Notes: generated by a model not told the origin, from the sequence alone. 64,000 nucleotides of DNA from Dielma sp000508965 (GCA_000508965.1 BAHV02000001.1:248001-312000), one strand, 5' to 3'; shown: positions 25,446-34,897, counted from the first letter of the stretch. Translations and numbers: made by a program.

Positions 25446-26099
25446 TTACACAATCAGATTCATGATTTCACATAAGCCATCAATTACAACATCACTTTCA
25501 CTTTGATCAATTTTAAATCTTGGGTGTTTTTTGGCTGCTACAAGACAGCCCGCACGTTTTGCCGCTTTAATGCCTGCCGCAGAATCTTCAAGCGCTAAGC
25601 AAGTCTTGGCAGAAACATCTAATTCTTTAAGTGCCAGCCGGTAAACAGCAGGATCAGGCTTACCCTCAGATACCATTTCCATGCTGATTACAACATCAAA
25701 ATAGTTCAAAATACCATTATCATTTAAAGCCTTACGAAGCCTTTTCGTGTTGCTGTTAGAAGCACAGCCAATCTTTAAACCTTTAGCTTTTAAAACCGGC
25801 AGGACCTTAAGGATATCAGTATCAAATATTCTTTTATAGTCAATTAATTCATAATGACACTGTGCATAGTATGCCTTTGCCAGCTCATCACTATTTTTCA
25901 GCTCAGGGTAACACAGCTTTAAAGCTTGCGGAAAGGCAAAGCCAATCATGCTCGCCAATTCATCATCAGTGGGAATGATACCATTCTCTTTAAGGAATGC
26001 TTCTTTCTTTTGAAGATAAACAGATTCGGTATCAAACAGTACGCCGTCGCAGTCAAAGATAACCGCTTGCAGATTATTCAATGGAAACAAGTTTTGCAT
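25446..26099 (-). CDS. HAD-superfamily phosphatase (PGMB-like)
   Basis: 217 residues. Motif I is IFDCDGVLFDTES with the nucleophile and acid Asp, motif II CASNSNTKRL, then GKPDPAVY and LEDSAAGIKAAKRAG; these place it in the HAD subfamily IA with beta-phosphoglucomutase and phosphoglycolate phosphatase. Substrate unknown; as the last gene of the threonine operon a phosphatase acting on a phospho-intermediate is conceivable but unproven. It overlaps the ACT-domain gene by 26 bases; GGGGTG precedes the ATG. Confidence 0.88.
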   Translation of the reverse strand: MQNLFPLNNLQAVIFDCDGVLFDTESVYLQKKEAFLKENGIIPTDDELASMIGFAFPQALKLCYPELKNSDELAKAYYAQCHYELIDYKRIFDTDILKVLPVLKAKGLKIGCASNSNTKRLRKALNDNGILNYFDVVISMEMVSEGKPDPAVYRLALKELDVSAKTCLALEDSAAGIKAAKRAGCLVAAKKHPRFKIDQSESDVVIDGLCEIMNLIV

Positions 26100-26511
26100 T
26101 GTTCACCCCATGAATAGCAGCTAAAGCAGTGATGATTTCCTCAATCGATGCAGCGATATCTGAGATATCTAAAGACAGAACGACACTTGCCTTACGATTG
26201 ATTGGCAGACTTTGTGTAATTGTCAGAATATTTGCATTCATGTTAGACAACTGATTCAGCACTTCAGATAAAATTCCTTTTTCATGATTCAGCATCAGTG
26301 ATATCACAGCTTTTCGACCGCTTGTATTCTCTCCCGGCGCAAAAATATAATCCTTATATTTATAATAAGTGCTGCGTGAAATGCCCACCTGTTTTACTGC
26401 TTCACTAATTCCTTTAGCCCTGCCCTCATTAATCATATTTCTTGCTTCCACAACCTTTTCGTAGTAATCAGGCAGGATCTCTTTATTAACAATTAAAAAA
26501 TTTTCAAGCAT
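26074..26511 (-). CDS. ACT domain protein, UPF0735/PheB family
   Basis: 145 residues. An N-terminal helix-turn-helix-like part (ISEAVKQVGISRSTYYKYKDYI, residues about 35-56) is followed by an ACT domain (AVISLMLNHEKGILSEVLN... NILTITQSLP). Family members (PheB of Bacillus lies with hom-thr genes) are thought to sense amino acids. Two bases after thrB; likely a regulator of threonine or related synthesis. Confidence 0.9.
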   Translation of the reverse strand: MLENFLIVNKEILPDYYEKVVEARNMINEGRAKGISEAVKQVGISRSTYYKYKDYIFAPGENTSGRKAVISLMLNHEKGILSEVLNQLSNMNANILTITQSLPINRKASVVLSLDISDIAASIEEIITALAAIHGVNNAKLVSIE

Positions 26512-26513
26512 AC

Positions 26514-27395
26514 TTAGATTTCCTCACTTTCAACACCTTTTAAATCTGCTTTTAAATCAATAGCCCGCCATAAATGCCGGCATTGCTTTAGTTCCTCCGC
26601 AAGCCGCTTTGAAAAATCCGCGTGTTTTGATAATGCGATGCAGGTAGGCCCTGATCCGCTGATGAAAAATGCAGCCGCACCATGTTTCAGACAGATTTGA
26701 CGGATTTTATCATATTCATGAATCAGCTGTGAGCGATAGGGCTGATGCAGACGGTCATTAAGTGCAATTGTCAGTAATTTTTCATCCCATGTCTCAAGCG
26801 CGCGGCATAGAACAGCCGTTCGGGAAACATTATATATCGCGTCTTTGAAATCAACCTGCACTGGCAAAATTTTCCGCGCCTCATGCGTTGATGTCTGAAA
26901 GTCTGGAATCAGCACGCAGAAACAAGCTTGTTCACTAATTGGATAACGGGCGCTGTACGGTTTATCCGCTTCTACCAACGAAGCTGTAAGTCCCCCATAA
27001 ATGGCCGGTGCTACATTATCAGGATGCCCTTCAATCTGATTGCAGATTTCTAAAATTTCACCCTTATCAAGAGAATTGCCATGCAAAACATTGGCTGCCA
27101 TACTGCCCGCCACAAGCAATGCCGCGCTGCTGCCAAGACCGCGGCTGATTGGAATATCGGAATGAAAGCGTATATGCAGACCTTTACGTCGCATATTCAG
27201 CTTTTTCATCGTTAAGTCATAAGCGACAACCATCAGATTTTCTTCATTCTGATAAGCCGGTTCACAGCCATCAATCATTAAGCCTGCATCAGTTTCTTCA
27301 AAGTCTATCGTTGCATATAAGCTTAACGCACAGCCAAGAGAATCAAAGCCCGGTCCGATATTGGCTGTCGTAGCCGGTACTTTAATTCTTACCAT
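26514..27395 (-). CDS. thrB: Homoserine kinase
   Basis: 293-residue GHMP kinase that phosphorylates homoserine for threonine synthesis. It has the N-terminal VPATTANIGPGFDSLG signature, the ATP loop PISRGLGSSAALLVAG near residue 88 and the C-terminal FISGSGPTCIAL. Its start overlaps the end of thrC by seven bases (translational coupling). Confidence 0.96.
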   Translation of the reverse strand: MVRIKVPATTANIGPGFDSLGCALSLYATIDFEETDAGLMIDGCEPAYQNEENLMVVAYDLTMKKLNMRRKGLHIRFHSDIPISRGLGSSAALLVAGSMAANVLHGNSLDKGEILEICNQIEGHPDNVAPAIYGGLTASLVEADKPYSARYPISEQACFCVLIPDFQTSTHEARKILPVQVDFKDAIYNVSRTAVLCRALETWDEKLLTIALNDRLHQPYRSQLIHEYDKIRQICLKHGAAAFFISGSGPTCIALSKHADFSKRLAEELKQCRHLWRAIDLKADLKGVESEEI

Positions 27396-28882
27396 TGCTT
27401 TTCCCCCAATTTCTTTTCTACAAATGATTGAATCGCTTCTTTCGCTAAATGGTTATCATGACGAATCGGCAGCTCATTAAGACTTGCCAGATTCTTAGGG
27501 ATTGCCGCACCACAAAAATCCGCCAGTTTTTGCATTAGTGAAAATTCATCCGCTTCCTGTTTGCCAGTAAGTGCTTCATAGACACTGCCGACAAATTTAT
27601 AAGGTGAAGCTGTTGATAAGACAACGGTTTTCTGATTATTGATCTGTTGATTCGCAAACTTCATCGCAGCCGCATAAGCAACCGCGGTATGAGTATCCAG
27701 CACATAATGATTTGTTTCATAGCACTGCCTGATGATTTCCTTTGTCTTATCATCATCTGCGCAGTCAGCCCAAAACTCACTTTGTAACTTTTCAAGCAAG
27801 TCTTTACCGATTGAATAGCTGCCTTTTTCTTGTAATTCATTCATCCATAATCTTACCTGTTCATTGTCATTCCCGCACAGCATATAAAGATAACGTTCCA
27901 GATTACTTGAAATTAAGATATCCATCGATGGTGACAGCGTCTTTTTAAATGCACGATTACGGTCATAGATGCCAGTGTTCATAAAATCAGTAAGAATATT
28001 ATTTTCATTAGAAGCACAGATAAATTTAGCTACCGGCAAGCCCATCTGCTTTGCAAGATAACCGGCCAGTATGTTCCCGAAATTTCCTGTCGGCACCGCA
28101 AAGTTAACCGCTTCATAAAGTTTAATTTCACCGCGTTTCACTAAATCTGCATAGGCTTTAAAATAATAAACAACCTGCGGCAGTAAACGGCCCACATTAA
28201 TTGAGTTTGCACTTGAGAATTGCTGATGATTCTGTTTCATTCTTGCGGCCATTTCATGGTTGGTAAAAATCTGTTTAACACTGCTTTGCGCATCATCAAA
28301 ATTACCTTTGATTGAAGCCACGCATACATTATTGCCTGTTTGTGTTTCCATCTGGCGCTTCTGCACCGCGCTGACTCCCTCTTCCGGATAAAAAACCATG
28401 ATTTTTGTATTCTTGACATCTTTAAATCCCGCTAGAGCCGCTTTCCCTGTATCACCGCTGGTCGCTGTCAGAATAATGATTTCATCATCGACACCATGTT
28501 TTTCAAGCGCGGCAGTCACTAAATGCGGCAGTATTGATAAGGCCACATCTTTAAATGCGGAGGTAGGGCCATGAAACAGCTCCAAAAGATGAACACCACC
28601 CACTTTTACTAATGGTGTAATATCATCGGCTGTAAATCTACCCTCATATGCCGCATGTACACAATGATGTATCTCCTCAGCAGTATAATCATCTAATAGC
28701 TTTCCTAAAATCAGTTCCGCCAGCTGATAATAATCTAAATCCAGAATTGAATTCAAATCGATTTTTAACTCACTCAAATCACGAAGCATATATAAACCGC
28801 CGTCTTCAGCAAGTCCGTTCAAGATTGCTAAAGAAGCAGACGCCTGACATTTTTTATCCCTTGTGCTCTCAAAAATTCTCAT
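27389..28882 (-). CDS. thrC: Threonine synthase
   Basis: 497-residue PLP enzyme converting O-phosphohomoserine to threonine. The PLP Lys is K111 in HGPTSAFKDVA; TATSGDTGKAALAGF binds the PLP phosphate. The length and the N-terminal MRIFESTRDK match the longer (E. coli/yeast-like) form rather than the short Bacillus form. GGAGGG precedes the ATG. First gene of thrC-thrB-ACT-HAD, divergent from hom. Confidence 0.96.
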   Translation of the reverse strand: MRIFESTRDKKCQASASLAILNGLAEDGGLYMLRDLSELKIDLNSILDLDYYQLAELILGKLLDDYTAEEIHHCVHAAYEGRFTADDITPLVKVGGVHLLELFHGPTSAFKDVALSILPHLVTAALEKHGVDDEIIILTATSGDTGKAALAGFKDVKNTKIMVFYPEEGVSAVQKRQMETQTGNNVCVASIKGNFDDAQSSVKQIFTNHEMAARMKQNHQQFSSANSINVGRLLPQVVYYFKAYADLVKRGEIKLYEAVNFAVPTGNFGNILAGYLAKQMGLPVAKFICASNENNILTDFMNTGIYDRNRAFKKTLSPSMDILISSNLERYLYMLCGNDNEQVRLWMNELQEKGSYSIGKDLLEKLQSEFWADCADDDKTKEIIRQCYETNHYVLDTHTAVAYAAAMKFANQQINNQKTVVLSTASPYKFVGSVYEALTGKQEADEFSLMQKLADFCGAAIPKNLASLNELPIRHDNHLAKEAIQSFVEKKLGEKQW

Positions 28883-28905
28883 AATTGACCCTCCGTACTT
28901 TCAAC

Positions 28906-28934
28906 TTGCAATTAACATAGCACTATGATACAAT
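28906..28934 (+). promoter_or_regulatory. Promoter of hom-lysC-asd
   Basis: TTGCAA, 17 bases, TACAAT; the start of hom is about 70 bases downstream of the expected transcription start. The -10 overlaps the -10 of the divergent promoter. Confidence 0.75.
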
Positions 28935-28953
28935 GTTTTCAGTTTAAATACAA
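28925..28953 (-). promoter_or_regulatory. Promoter of thrC-thrB-ACT-HAD
   Basis: Minus strand: TTGTAT, 17 bases, TATCAT. Its -10 (28925-28930) overlaps the plus-strand -10 (28929-28934) by two bases. Confidence 0.65.
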
Positions 28954-29010
28954 GTGTTTTTATTTTAAAGACATAGCGCGTCAAATGTATGTCTGTGAGG
29001 GAGGATAAGC

Positions 29011-30171
29011 ATGAAAATAGGTTTACTGGGCTGCGGCACGGTTGGCAGCGGAGTTGTAGAGATTATAGAAAAATTAAAAGGATTGCTTGAAATTCAGCGC
29101 ATTTTGGTCAAATCACCAGAAGACTGCAAAGATGCACGTTATACATGTAACTATGCTGATTTAATAAATGATCCTGAGATAGATATCATTGTTGAGGTAA
29201 TGGGCGGTCTGCATCCGGCTCGTGAATATATTTTAGAGGCTTTAGCCAAAGGCAAGCACGTTGTTTCCGCAAATAAGGCAGTGATTGCGGCTAATTTTAA
29301 AGAATTTGTTGAGACTGCAAAGGCTCATCATTGCTATTTTTTAATTGAAGCAAGTACCGGCGGCGGTATTCCCTGGATCAAGAACCTCCAGCGTTATGCC
29401 AGAATTGATGATATTTTTGAAATTACTGGCATATTTAACGGCACAACTAACTATATTCTGGATCAAATGCATAAATCCGGGGCTGATTTTGATGCGGTGT
29501 TAAAAGAAGCGCAGAAGCTGGGCTATGCGGAATATGACCCAAGCGCGGATATCGATGGCATCGATGTTCAAAATAAAGCCATTATTTCTGCCGGAATTGC
29601 ACACAATACCTATGTATATAAGGAAGCGGTGCCGGTTTTTGGCATTCGTGCTCTGACCTGTGCAGATATTGATTATTTTCATCGTAAAAGGAAGGTCTGC
29701 AAACTCTTAGCGGTCATTCGCTGTCTTAATGATGAATTGGCAATATATGTGGAGCCGACACTCTTAAATGAAAATTGTCTGGAAGCAAATGTTCCTGACA
29801 ATTTCAATATTTGTTCATTAAGCGGTGTGACCATTGGTGATTTGAAATTTTATGGACAGGGTGCGGGTAAGCTGCCAACGGCGAATGCAGTAGTTCAGGA
29901 TCTGCTTGATATCACATCTAATGAAGCTAAAGATTATGAAATTGTACTTAATAAGACAATCAAAGTTAATAATGAAAATGCAACTCATGCTTACTATGTG
30001 CATACCGATAAAGCTTGTGAAGCCTTACAGGAAATCAGCCGCTCTTATGAATCAAATGCCGATGGTGTTTTCTATGAAACAGGAAAGCTGTCTGTCGCTA
30101 AGATGCATGAGCTGGCAAAGCAGTTAAAGCAGCAGGGTTATAAGCTTTTCTTTGCCGGTATCCGCGAATAA
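29011..30171 (+). CDS. hom: Homoserine dehydrogenase
   Basis: 386 residues. N-terminal Rossmann motif GLLGCGTVGSG; the substrate-binding and catalytic segment GIFNGTTNYIL and EYDPSADIDGIDVQNK with the conserved Asp and Lys; then GQGAGKLPTANAVVQDL. It reduces aspartate semialdehyde to homoserine. Most Firmicute enzymes have about 430 residues with a C-terminal ACT domain; this one is about 50 shorter and I see only a short tail after the catalytic part, so feedback control by threonine may be reduced. RBS GGGAGGA. Confidence 0.94.
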   Translation: MKIGLLGCGTVGSGVVEIIEKLKGLLEIQRILVKSPEDCKDARYTCNYADLINDPEIDIIVEVMGGLHPAREYILEALAKGKHVVSANKAVIAANFKEFVETAKAHHCYFLIEASTGGGIPWIKNLQRYARIDDIFEITGIFNGTTNYILDQMHKSGADFDAVLKEAQKLGYAEYDPSADIDGIDVQNKAIISAGIAHNTYVYKEAVPVFGIRALTCADIDYFHRKRKVCKLLAVIRCLNDELAIYVEPTLLNENCLEANVPDNFNICSLSGVTIGDLKFYGQGAGKLPTANAVVQDLLDITSNEAKDYEIVLNKTIKVNNENATHAYYVHTDKACEALQEISRSYESNADGVFYETGKLSVAKMHELAKQLKQQGYKLFFAGIRE

Positions 30172-30191
30172 GGAAGTCTGAGGGGAAAATC

Positions 30192-31514
30192 ATGATTAAA
30201 GTATCAAAGTTTGGCGGCAGCAGTGTTGCCGATGCAACGCAGTTTGAAAAAGTTAAGAGAATCATTGAAAGTGATCCGTCTCGGCAGTTTGTCGTTGTTT
30301 CAGCTACCGGCAAACGATTTAAAGACGACAACAAAGTCACGGATTTATTATATCTATGCCATGCGCATTTGAAATATGGGGTTTCTTACGAGAATATCTT
30401 CTCGCTGATTGAGGAGCGTTATTATGCGATTCAAAAGGATCTGAAACTTAAAACTGATTTACAGAAGGAATTTGCTGAAATCCGCTCAAAAATGAATCGT
30501 GATATGAGCATTGATTATCTTGTATCAAGAGGCGAATATCTTACTGGCCTGTTAATGGCCGAGTATCTGGGTTTTGACTTTGCCGATGCCGCATCCTTTA
30601 TTATTTTTAATTATGATGGCTCAATTAATTTTGAAAAAACACAAAGCGCCCTTGAAAAGATCTTGGAGAAACATACACGTTTAGTTGTTCCGGGTTTCTA
30701 TGGTGTATTGCCAAATGGCATGGTAAAAGTAATGTCAAGGGGCGGATCGGATATCACCGGTGCTATCCTGGCGAACGCGATCAATGCTGATGTTTATGAA
30801 AATTGGACAGATGTTTCCGGCATTCTGGTAGCCGACCCAAGAATCATTGAGAACCCTCGGCGTATTGAAAGCATAACTTATAATGAATTGCGTGAATTAT
30901 CTTATATGGGAGCGAATGTCCTTCATGAAGAGGCAATCTTCCCCGTAAAAGAAAAGAATATTCCTATCAACATCAGAAACACGAATGAACCGGATAACCC
31001 TGGAACGATGATCATGGAAGACTGCAGTGTTTTAGATAAGAAAAACCCGCCGCATTTTATTACCGGGATTTCCGGTCGGAAGAATTTCACCGCTTTCACG
31101 ATCAATCGCTCACATATGTCTAACGAGATTGGCATTGTACGCCGTGTGCTTCAGGTATTTGAAAATTATAAAATCAGTATTGAAAACATTCCGTCAGGCA
31201 TCGATTCCTTTTCTGTCGTTGTTGCCAGTGAAAAGGTAGAGAATTGTATCTATGATTTGATTGCCGATATTAAAGAGAGTGTAAATCCTGATTCAATTAA
31301 AACTTATGAGAATCTGTCACTGATTGCCATTGTTGGCCGTGGCATGGTCTATCGGCCCGGTATCAGCGGAAAGGTCTTTGGTGAACTGGGGAAGCATGAT
31401 ATTAATATTCGTACAATCAACCAGGGTTCCGATGAGATCAATATTGTGGTCGGTGTTGAGAATAAGGATTTTGAAAAGACGATTCGCGTAATGTATGAAC
31501 GCTTCATCGGCTAG
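30192..31514 (+). CDS. lysC: Aspartate kinase
   Basis: 440 residues. The kinase domain begins VSKFGGSSVAD, has SRGEYLTGLLMAEYL and GGSDITGAI, and two ACT modules occupy the last 150 residues (MSNEIGIVRRVLQVFE and LIAIVGRGMVYRPGISGKVF). It phosphorylates aspartate, the first step toward threonine, methionine and lysine. Lies 20 bases after hom with GAGGGG upstream of the ATG. Which amino acid inhibits it cannot be read. Confidence 0.94.
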   Translation: MIKVSKFGGSSVADATQFEKVKRIIESDPSRQFVVVSATGKRFKDDNKVTDLLYLCHAHLKYGVSYENIFSLIEERYYAIQKDLKLKTDLQKEFAEIRSKMNRDMSIDYLVSRGEYLTGLLMAEYLGFDFADAASFIIFNYDGSINFEKTQSALEKILEKHTRLVVPGFYGVLPNGMVKVMSRGGSDITGAILANAINADVYENWTDVSGILVADPRIIENPRRIESITYNELRELSYMGANVLHEEAIFPVKEKNIPINIRNTNEPDNPGTMIMEDCSVLDKKNPPHFITGISGRKNFTAFTINRSHMSNEIGIVRRVLQVFENYKISIENIPSGIDSFSVVVASEKVENCIYDLIADIKESVNPDSIKTYENLSLIAIVGRGMVYRPGISGKVFGELGKHDINIRTINQGSDEINIVVGVENKDFEKTIRVMYERFIG

Positions 31515-31530
31515 AGGAGAACTGTGAACT

Positions 31531-32535
31531 ATGAAAACTTATAATGTCGCGATACTGGGATCAACAGGTGCGGTTGGTCAAGAGATGATAAAAGTGCTGG
31601 AAGAGCGGAATTTTCCCGTTAAAGAATTAAGGCCGCTGGCCAGTCAGCGCAGTGTAGGAAAGAAAGTATTATTTAAAGGACAGGAAATTGATGTGCAGCT
31701 CGCATGTCCGGAAGCTTTTGCGGGTATGGATATCGTGCTGAGTGCTGTCGATAATCAATGGGCAAAGGAATTTGCGCCGGCGATCATACAGGCTGGCGCT
31801 GTAATGATTGATAATTCCAGTGCTTTCAGAATGACAGAGGATGTCCCTTTAGTTGTACCTGAAATCAATCCTGAGGATGCTGCACTGCATAAAGGTATTA
31901 TTGCTAATCCAAATTGTTCTACGATCATCGCTTTGACAGCGGTAAATGCGTTGAATAAGATATCGCCGATTAAAAAAATGATCGTTTCAACTTATCAGGC
32001 CGTATCGGGAGCCGGTGTGGCAGGAATTCAGGAGCTGAATCATCAAGTGATGGCTTTAGGTCATGGGAAACCAGCGGAGGTTAACACATTTCCTTATCAA
32101 ATCGCTTATAATTTAATTCCCCAAATCGGCGATTTCAACGAGCTTGGTTATACCAGTGAAGAAATGAAGATGCAGAATGAAGGCCGTAAAATTATGCATC
32201 TGCCTGACCTTAGGGTTAATTGCACCTGCGTACGAGTTCCGATAATGCGTTCGCATAGTATATCTATCGCCTTGGAATGCGAAGAGCCAATCAGTGTTAA
32301 ACAAGCAAAAGCTGTTATTGCCGAGGCAAAAGGCTGTGTTTTAAAAGATGATCCAACAAATCGTGTATATCCGATGCCACTCGATACAAGTGATCAAGAT
32401 CTTGTTTTTGTTGGCCGTATTCGTGAGGATATTGCAAGTGATCGAGGTGGTTTGTCACTGTGGTGCTGCGGCGATCAGGTGCGCAAGGGAGCGGCAACAA
32501 ATGCTGTACAAATCGCCGAAATATTGATTAAATAA
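31531..32535 (+). CDS. asd: Aspartate-semialdehyde dehydrogenase
   Basis: 334 residues. NADP-binding ILGSTGAVGQEM at the N terminus, the active-site Cys129 in NPNCSTI, the QAVSGAG loop and the C-terminal R-x-R of VPIMRSHSI. It reduces aspartyl phosphate to the semialdehyde used by hom. Third gene of hom-lysC-asd; ribosome site AGAGGAG. Followed by a terminator. Confidence 0.96.
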   Translation: MKTYNVAILGSTGAVGQEMIKVLEERNFPVKELRPLASQRSVGKKVLFKGQEIDVQLACPEAFAGMDIVLSAVDNQWAKEFAPAIIQAGAVMIDNSSAFRMTEDVPLVVPEINPEDAALHKGIIANPNCSTIIALTAVNALNKISPIKKMIVSTYQAVSGAGVAGIQELNHQVMALGHGKPAEVNTFPYQIAYNLIPQIGDFNELGYTSEEMKMQNEGRKIMHLPDLRVNCTCVRVPIMRSHSISIALECEEPISVKQAKAVIAEAKGCVLKDDPTNRVYPMPLDTSDQDLVFVGRIREDIASDRGGLSLWCCGDQVRKGAATNAVQIAEILIK

Positions 32536-32553
32536 AATAACTACTAAAAATAT

Positions 32554-32590
32554 AAAGATGACTGGTGAAATACTGGCCATCTTTTACTTT
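32554..32590 (+). terminator. Terminator of hom-lysC-asd
   Basis: AAAGATG (32554-32560) pairs with CATCTTT (32578-32584) with CTGGT/ACTGG inside; T-rich tail. Confidence 0.8.
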
Positions 32591-32634
32591 GGCGTATTAT
32601 TTAATTTCTATTAAAGCAAAAACATTTCACAACC

Positions 32635-32664
32635 TTGGGGATCAGGTTCATAATATGTTATAAT
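32635..32664 (+). promoter_or_regulatory. Promoter of the internal-repeat small protein
   Basis: TTGGGG, 18 bases, TATAAT, 30 bases before the ATG at 32695. Confidence 0.55.
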
Positions 32665-32694
32665 GTTTTTCCAATTACAGGGCAGGAGGCACAC

Positions 32695-33057
32695 ATGAAT
32701 AATCATTCAACCGAAGAGTACGCAGCGGCAATTCAAACCATTACTTCAACAATAACCAATTGTGAGAAGGCGCAGTTAAAATTTAAGGCTGGCACGTCAC
32801 AGCATTCATTATTGAAGAATCGTCTTAATGCTTTAAAAATTGCCAAATCATTATTAATTAATGACGAACCCTGCCAGCATCAGAATGATGAGATAAGACA
32901 AGCGCTGCCGCCAATCCTGTCAATCATTAGTAAATGTGAAAAGGCACAGCAAAAATATGAAGAAGGAAGCGTACAATACAGAAGGTATGTACCGTTGCTG
33001 CATGCAATGAAGCTTTCACTATCACTGATTGAGGAACAGCTTAAGCACATAGGATAA
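32695..33057 (+). CDS. Small protein with a two-fold internal repeat
   Basis: 120 residues, not recognised. It consists of two homologous halves: TITNCEKAQLKFKAGTSQHS with LNALKIAKSLL, and IISKCEKAQQKYEEGSVQYR with LHAMKLSLSLI, each predicted as a helical hairpin of about 42 residues. No signal peptide or membrane span. GCAGGAGG lies upstream of the ATG; the longer frame from 32635 runs through the promoter. It has its own promoter and terminator, so it is a single-gene unit. Function unknown. Confidence 0.8.
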   Translation: MNNHSTEEYAAAIQTITSTITNCEKAQLKFKAGTSQHSLLKNRLNALKIAKSLLINDEPCQHQNDEIRQALPPILSIISKCEKAQQKYEEGSVQYRRYVPLLHAMKLSLSLIEEQLKHIG

Positions 33058-33060
33058 AAT

Positions 33061-33117
33061 AAAACGATTTCTTAAGCTATTGATCAACACAATAGATACT
33101 GAAATCGTTTTATTTTT
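33061..33117 (+). terminator. Strong bidirectional terminator
   Basis: AAAACGATTTC / GAAATCGTTTT (33061-33071, 33101-33111) with an inner CTATTG / CAATAG stem, then TATTTTT. Confidence 0.9.
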
Positions 33118-33150
33118 GAATCTAATCAACATAATAATTTCATATTACTG

Positions 33151-33184
33151 ATTCTCGTCATTCAAGTCAGCACTTGACGAGAAT
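33151..33184. repeat. Ten-base inverted repeat
   Basis: ATTCTCGTCA (33151-33160) and TGACGAGAAT (33175-33184) are perfect complements; an alternative fold pairs CAAG with CTTG inside. No T-run follows on either side. It lies between two terminators of convergent genes; role unknown. Confidence 0.6.
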
Positions 33185-33282
33185 ATGACATGATTGATTT
33201 GAAATAGTTAAATCGCTCATTCTTTTTCTTTGTCAACAGCCAAAAATGCAGGGCATTCATAAGTTTTTCTTTCGTTCTTTAC

Positions 33283-33316
33283 AAAAAAACAGGCTCAAGC
33301 CAATGCTCAAACCTGT
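33283..33316 (-). terminator. Terminator of the mannose-family PTS operon
   Basis: Twelve-pair stem (33289-33300 with 33305-33316, including G-T pairs), four-base loop, seven T on the minus strand. Confidence 0.9.
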
Positions 33317-33327
33317 CTCCTATCTAT

Positions 33328-34149
33328 CTAAATACCAAACACAAAACAAACCGCAATACAAATTACTAATGTGCCAATCAAAATCCAGGTTGTCTTAACC
33401 TTCTTGCCAAGCAGCCAGTACATCAATCCAAATAACGCCAGCTGTGTAAGACAAGGCATAATCATATCAAGGTAATTAGATAATGGCTCTGCAAACTCCC
33501 CGGAACCAATCATAATTGGCAGATCAAGCCAAATATAACTCGCAACCATGCCGCCGATAGCCATCAAACCTACAATTCCCGCCACATAAGTAACCTTTTC
33601 CATTATGCCGTTTTTCTCAGCGCCGGTAATGAAAGCAGCACCTTTTTCATAGCCAAACTTGAGTCCGTAATACCGAATGATAAAACCCGGTACATTATAA
33701 ATCAACAGAAACAGAATCGGACCCAGCACATTGCCCTGAGAGGCAAATCCCATTGCGATGCCCGTCGCTATAATTCTCAGTGTACCAGCAATCATTGAGT
33801 CACCGATCCCTGCCAGCGGTCCCATTAATGAAGTTTTGACCGCCGCTATCGTATCATCATCAAAATCTGGATTATTCGCATTTTCTTCTTCCATGGCTGC
33901 ATTGATTCCCATCAGCAGTGTTGAAACCTGCGGTGTGATCGCCATAAAATCAAGACCTCTCGCATACGCCCGCTGCTGCTTCTCACTGCCTTTATCATGA
34001 AGCTTATTAATAACCGGTGTCATTGCATAAGAATAACCTAAATTCTGCTGCCGCTCATAGTTCCATGAAACATCCAACTGACATGACCGCCAGAATATCT
34101 GATTCAATTCTTTTTTAGTCAGCTTCTTATCCTTAGAAATCGTTGTCAT
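33328..34149 (-). CDS. PTS mannose/fructose/sorbose-family EIID
   Basis: 273-residue membrane subunit. N-terminal LTKKELNQIFWRSCQLDVSWNYERQQNLGY and SLMGPLAGIGDSMIAGTLR are hallmarks of EIID; one to several spans follow at the C terminus. It forms the sugar channel with EIIC. Overlaps the EIIC gene by 17 bases; last gene of the operon. Confidence 0.95.
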   Translation of the reverse strand: MTTISKDKKLTKKELNQIFWRSCQLDVSWNYERQQNLGYSYAMTPVINKLHDKGSEKQQRAYARGLDFMAITPQVSTLLMGINAAMEEENANNPDFDDDTIAAVKTSLMGPLAGIGDSMIAGTLRIIATGIAMGFASQGNVLGPILFLLIYNVPGFIIRYYGLKFGYEKGAAFITGAEKNGIMEKVTYVAGIVGLMAIGGMVASYIWLDLPIMIGSGEFAEPLSNYLDMIMPCLTQLALFGLMYWLLGKKVKTTWILIGTLVICIAVCFVFGI

Positions 34150-34897
34150 CTACAGCTACCTCCCTATTTTCCATTCCATTTGTGTTAAAAATTAAGATGG
34201 CGGCAACCACACACGCAATTGCGGTAACGCCTACAATACTCAAATTGAAATAAGCAACTAATAAGAAACCGAAGAATAAGAAACATGCCAGCTTCTTGTT
34301 GACAATCATACGTGCCAGCATCGCAAAACCGATAGCAGGAATAATACCCATTGCATAATTTAAACCGTTGGTAATAAATACCGGTATAGAATTTACCAGA
34401 TTTTCCATAACTGAAGAACCAACATAGAAACCGATAGCCGTTAATACTGAAAGAACACCAACTTGAATAATGATCGCGATATAATGCATGCGGTCAATGC
34501 CTTTATTATCACATGTGAGAGCAAACTTATCAGCCTTAGCAGCCAGCATCGGTACAATAATCATCATCATTAAATTCCACAGTGACTGCATCAGCATCGA
34601 TACTGGTACCGCCAATGCTACTGAAGCTGCCACATCAGAACCAGTCACAATAACATAGGCCGTTCCGATAATTGATCCTGAAATCATATCCGGCGGATTG
34701 CTGGCGCCGATCGCCATAGCACCCAGCCAAACTAACTCAAGCGTAGCACCGACCATAACGCCCGTCTGTAAATCACCTAATACAAGACCCACTAAAGTTC
34801 CCATTACCATCGGCCGGCAAATCATTGCACTGGCCAGATAACTATTCAAATAACCGAGTACCGCCACTACGAATATCATCAGTGTTTGTGTCATCAT
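34133..34897 (-). CDS. PTS mannose/fructose/sorbose-family EIIC
   Basis: 254 residues, about seven to eight spans, with the family segments ICRPMVMGTLVGLVLGD and GATLELVWLGAMAIGAS. Partner of EIID and EIIB in this operon. RBS AGGAGG in the 15-base gap after the EIIB gene. Confidence 0.95.
   Translation of the reverse strand: MMTQTLMIFVVAVLGYLNSYLASAMICRPMVMGTLVGLVLGDLQTGVMVGATLELVWLGAMAIGASNPPDMISGSIIGTAYVIVTGSDVAASVALAVPVSMLMQSLWNLMMMIIVPMLAAKADKFALTCDNKGIDRMHYIAIIIQVGVLSVLTAIGFYVGSSVMENLVNSIPVFITNGLNYAMGIIPAIGFAMLARMIVNKKLACFLFFGFLLVAYFNLSIVGVTAIACVVAAILIFNTNGMENREVAVDDNDF

Noticed and set aside
28935..29010. T-box or threonine attenuator ahead of hom
   Set aside because: Leader is only about 70 bases, without specifier loop, T-box sequence or Thr-rich leader peptide.
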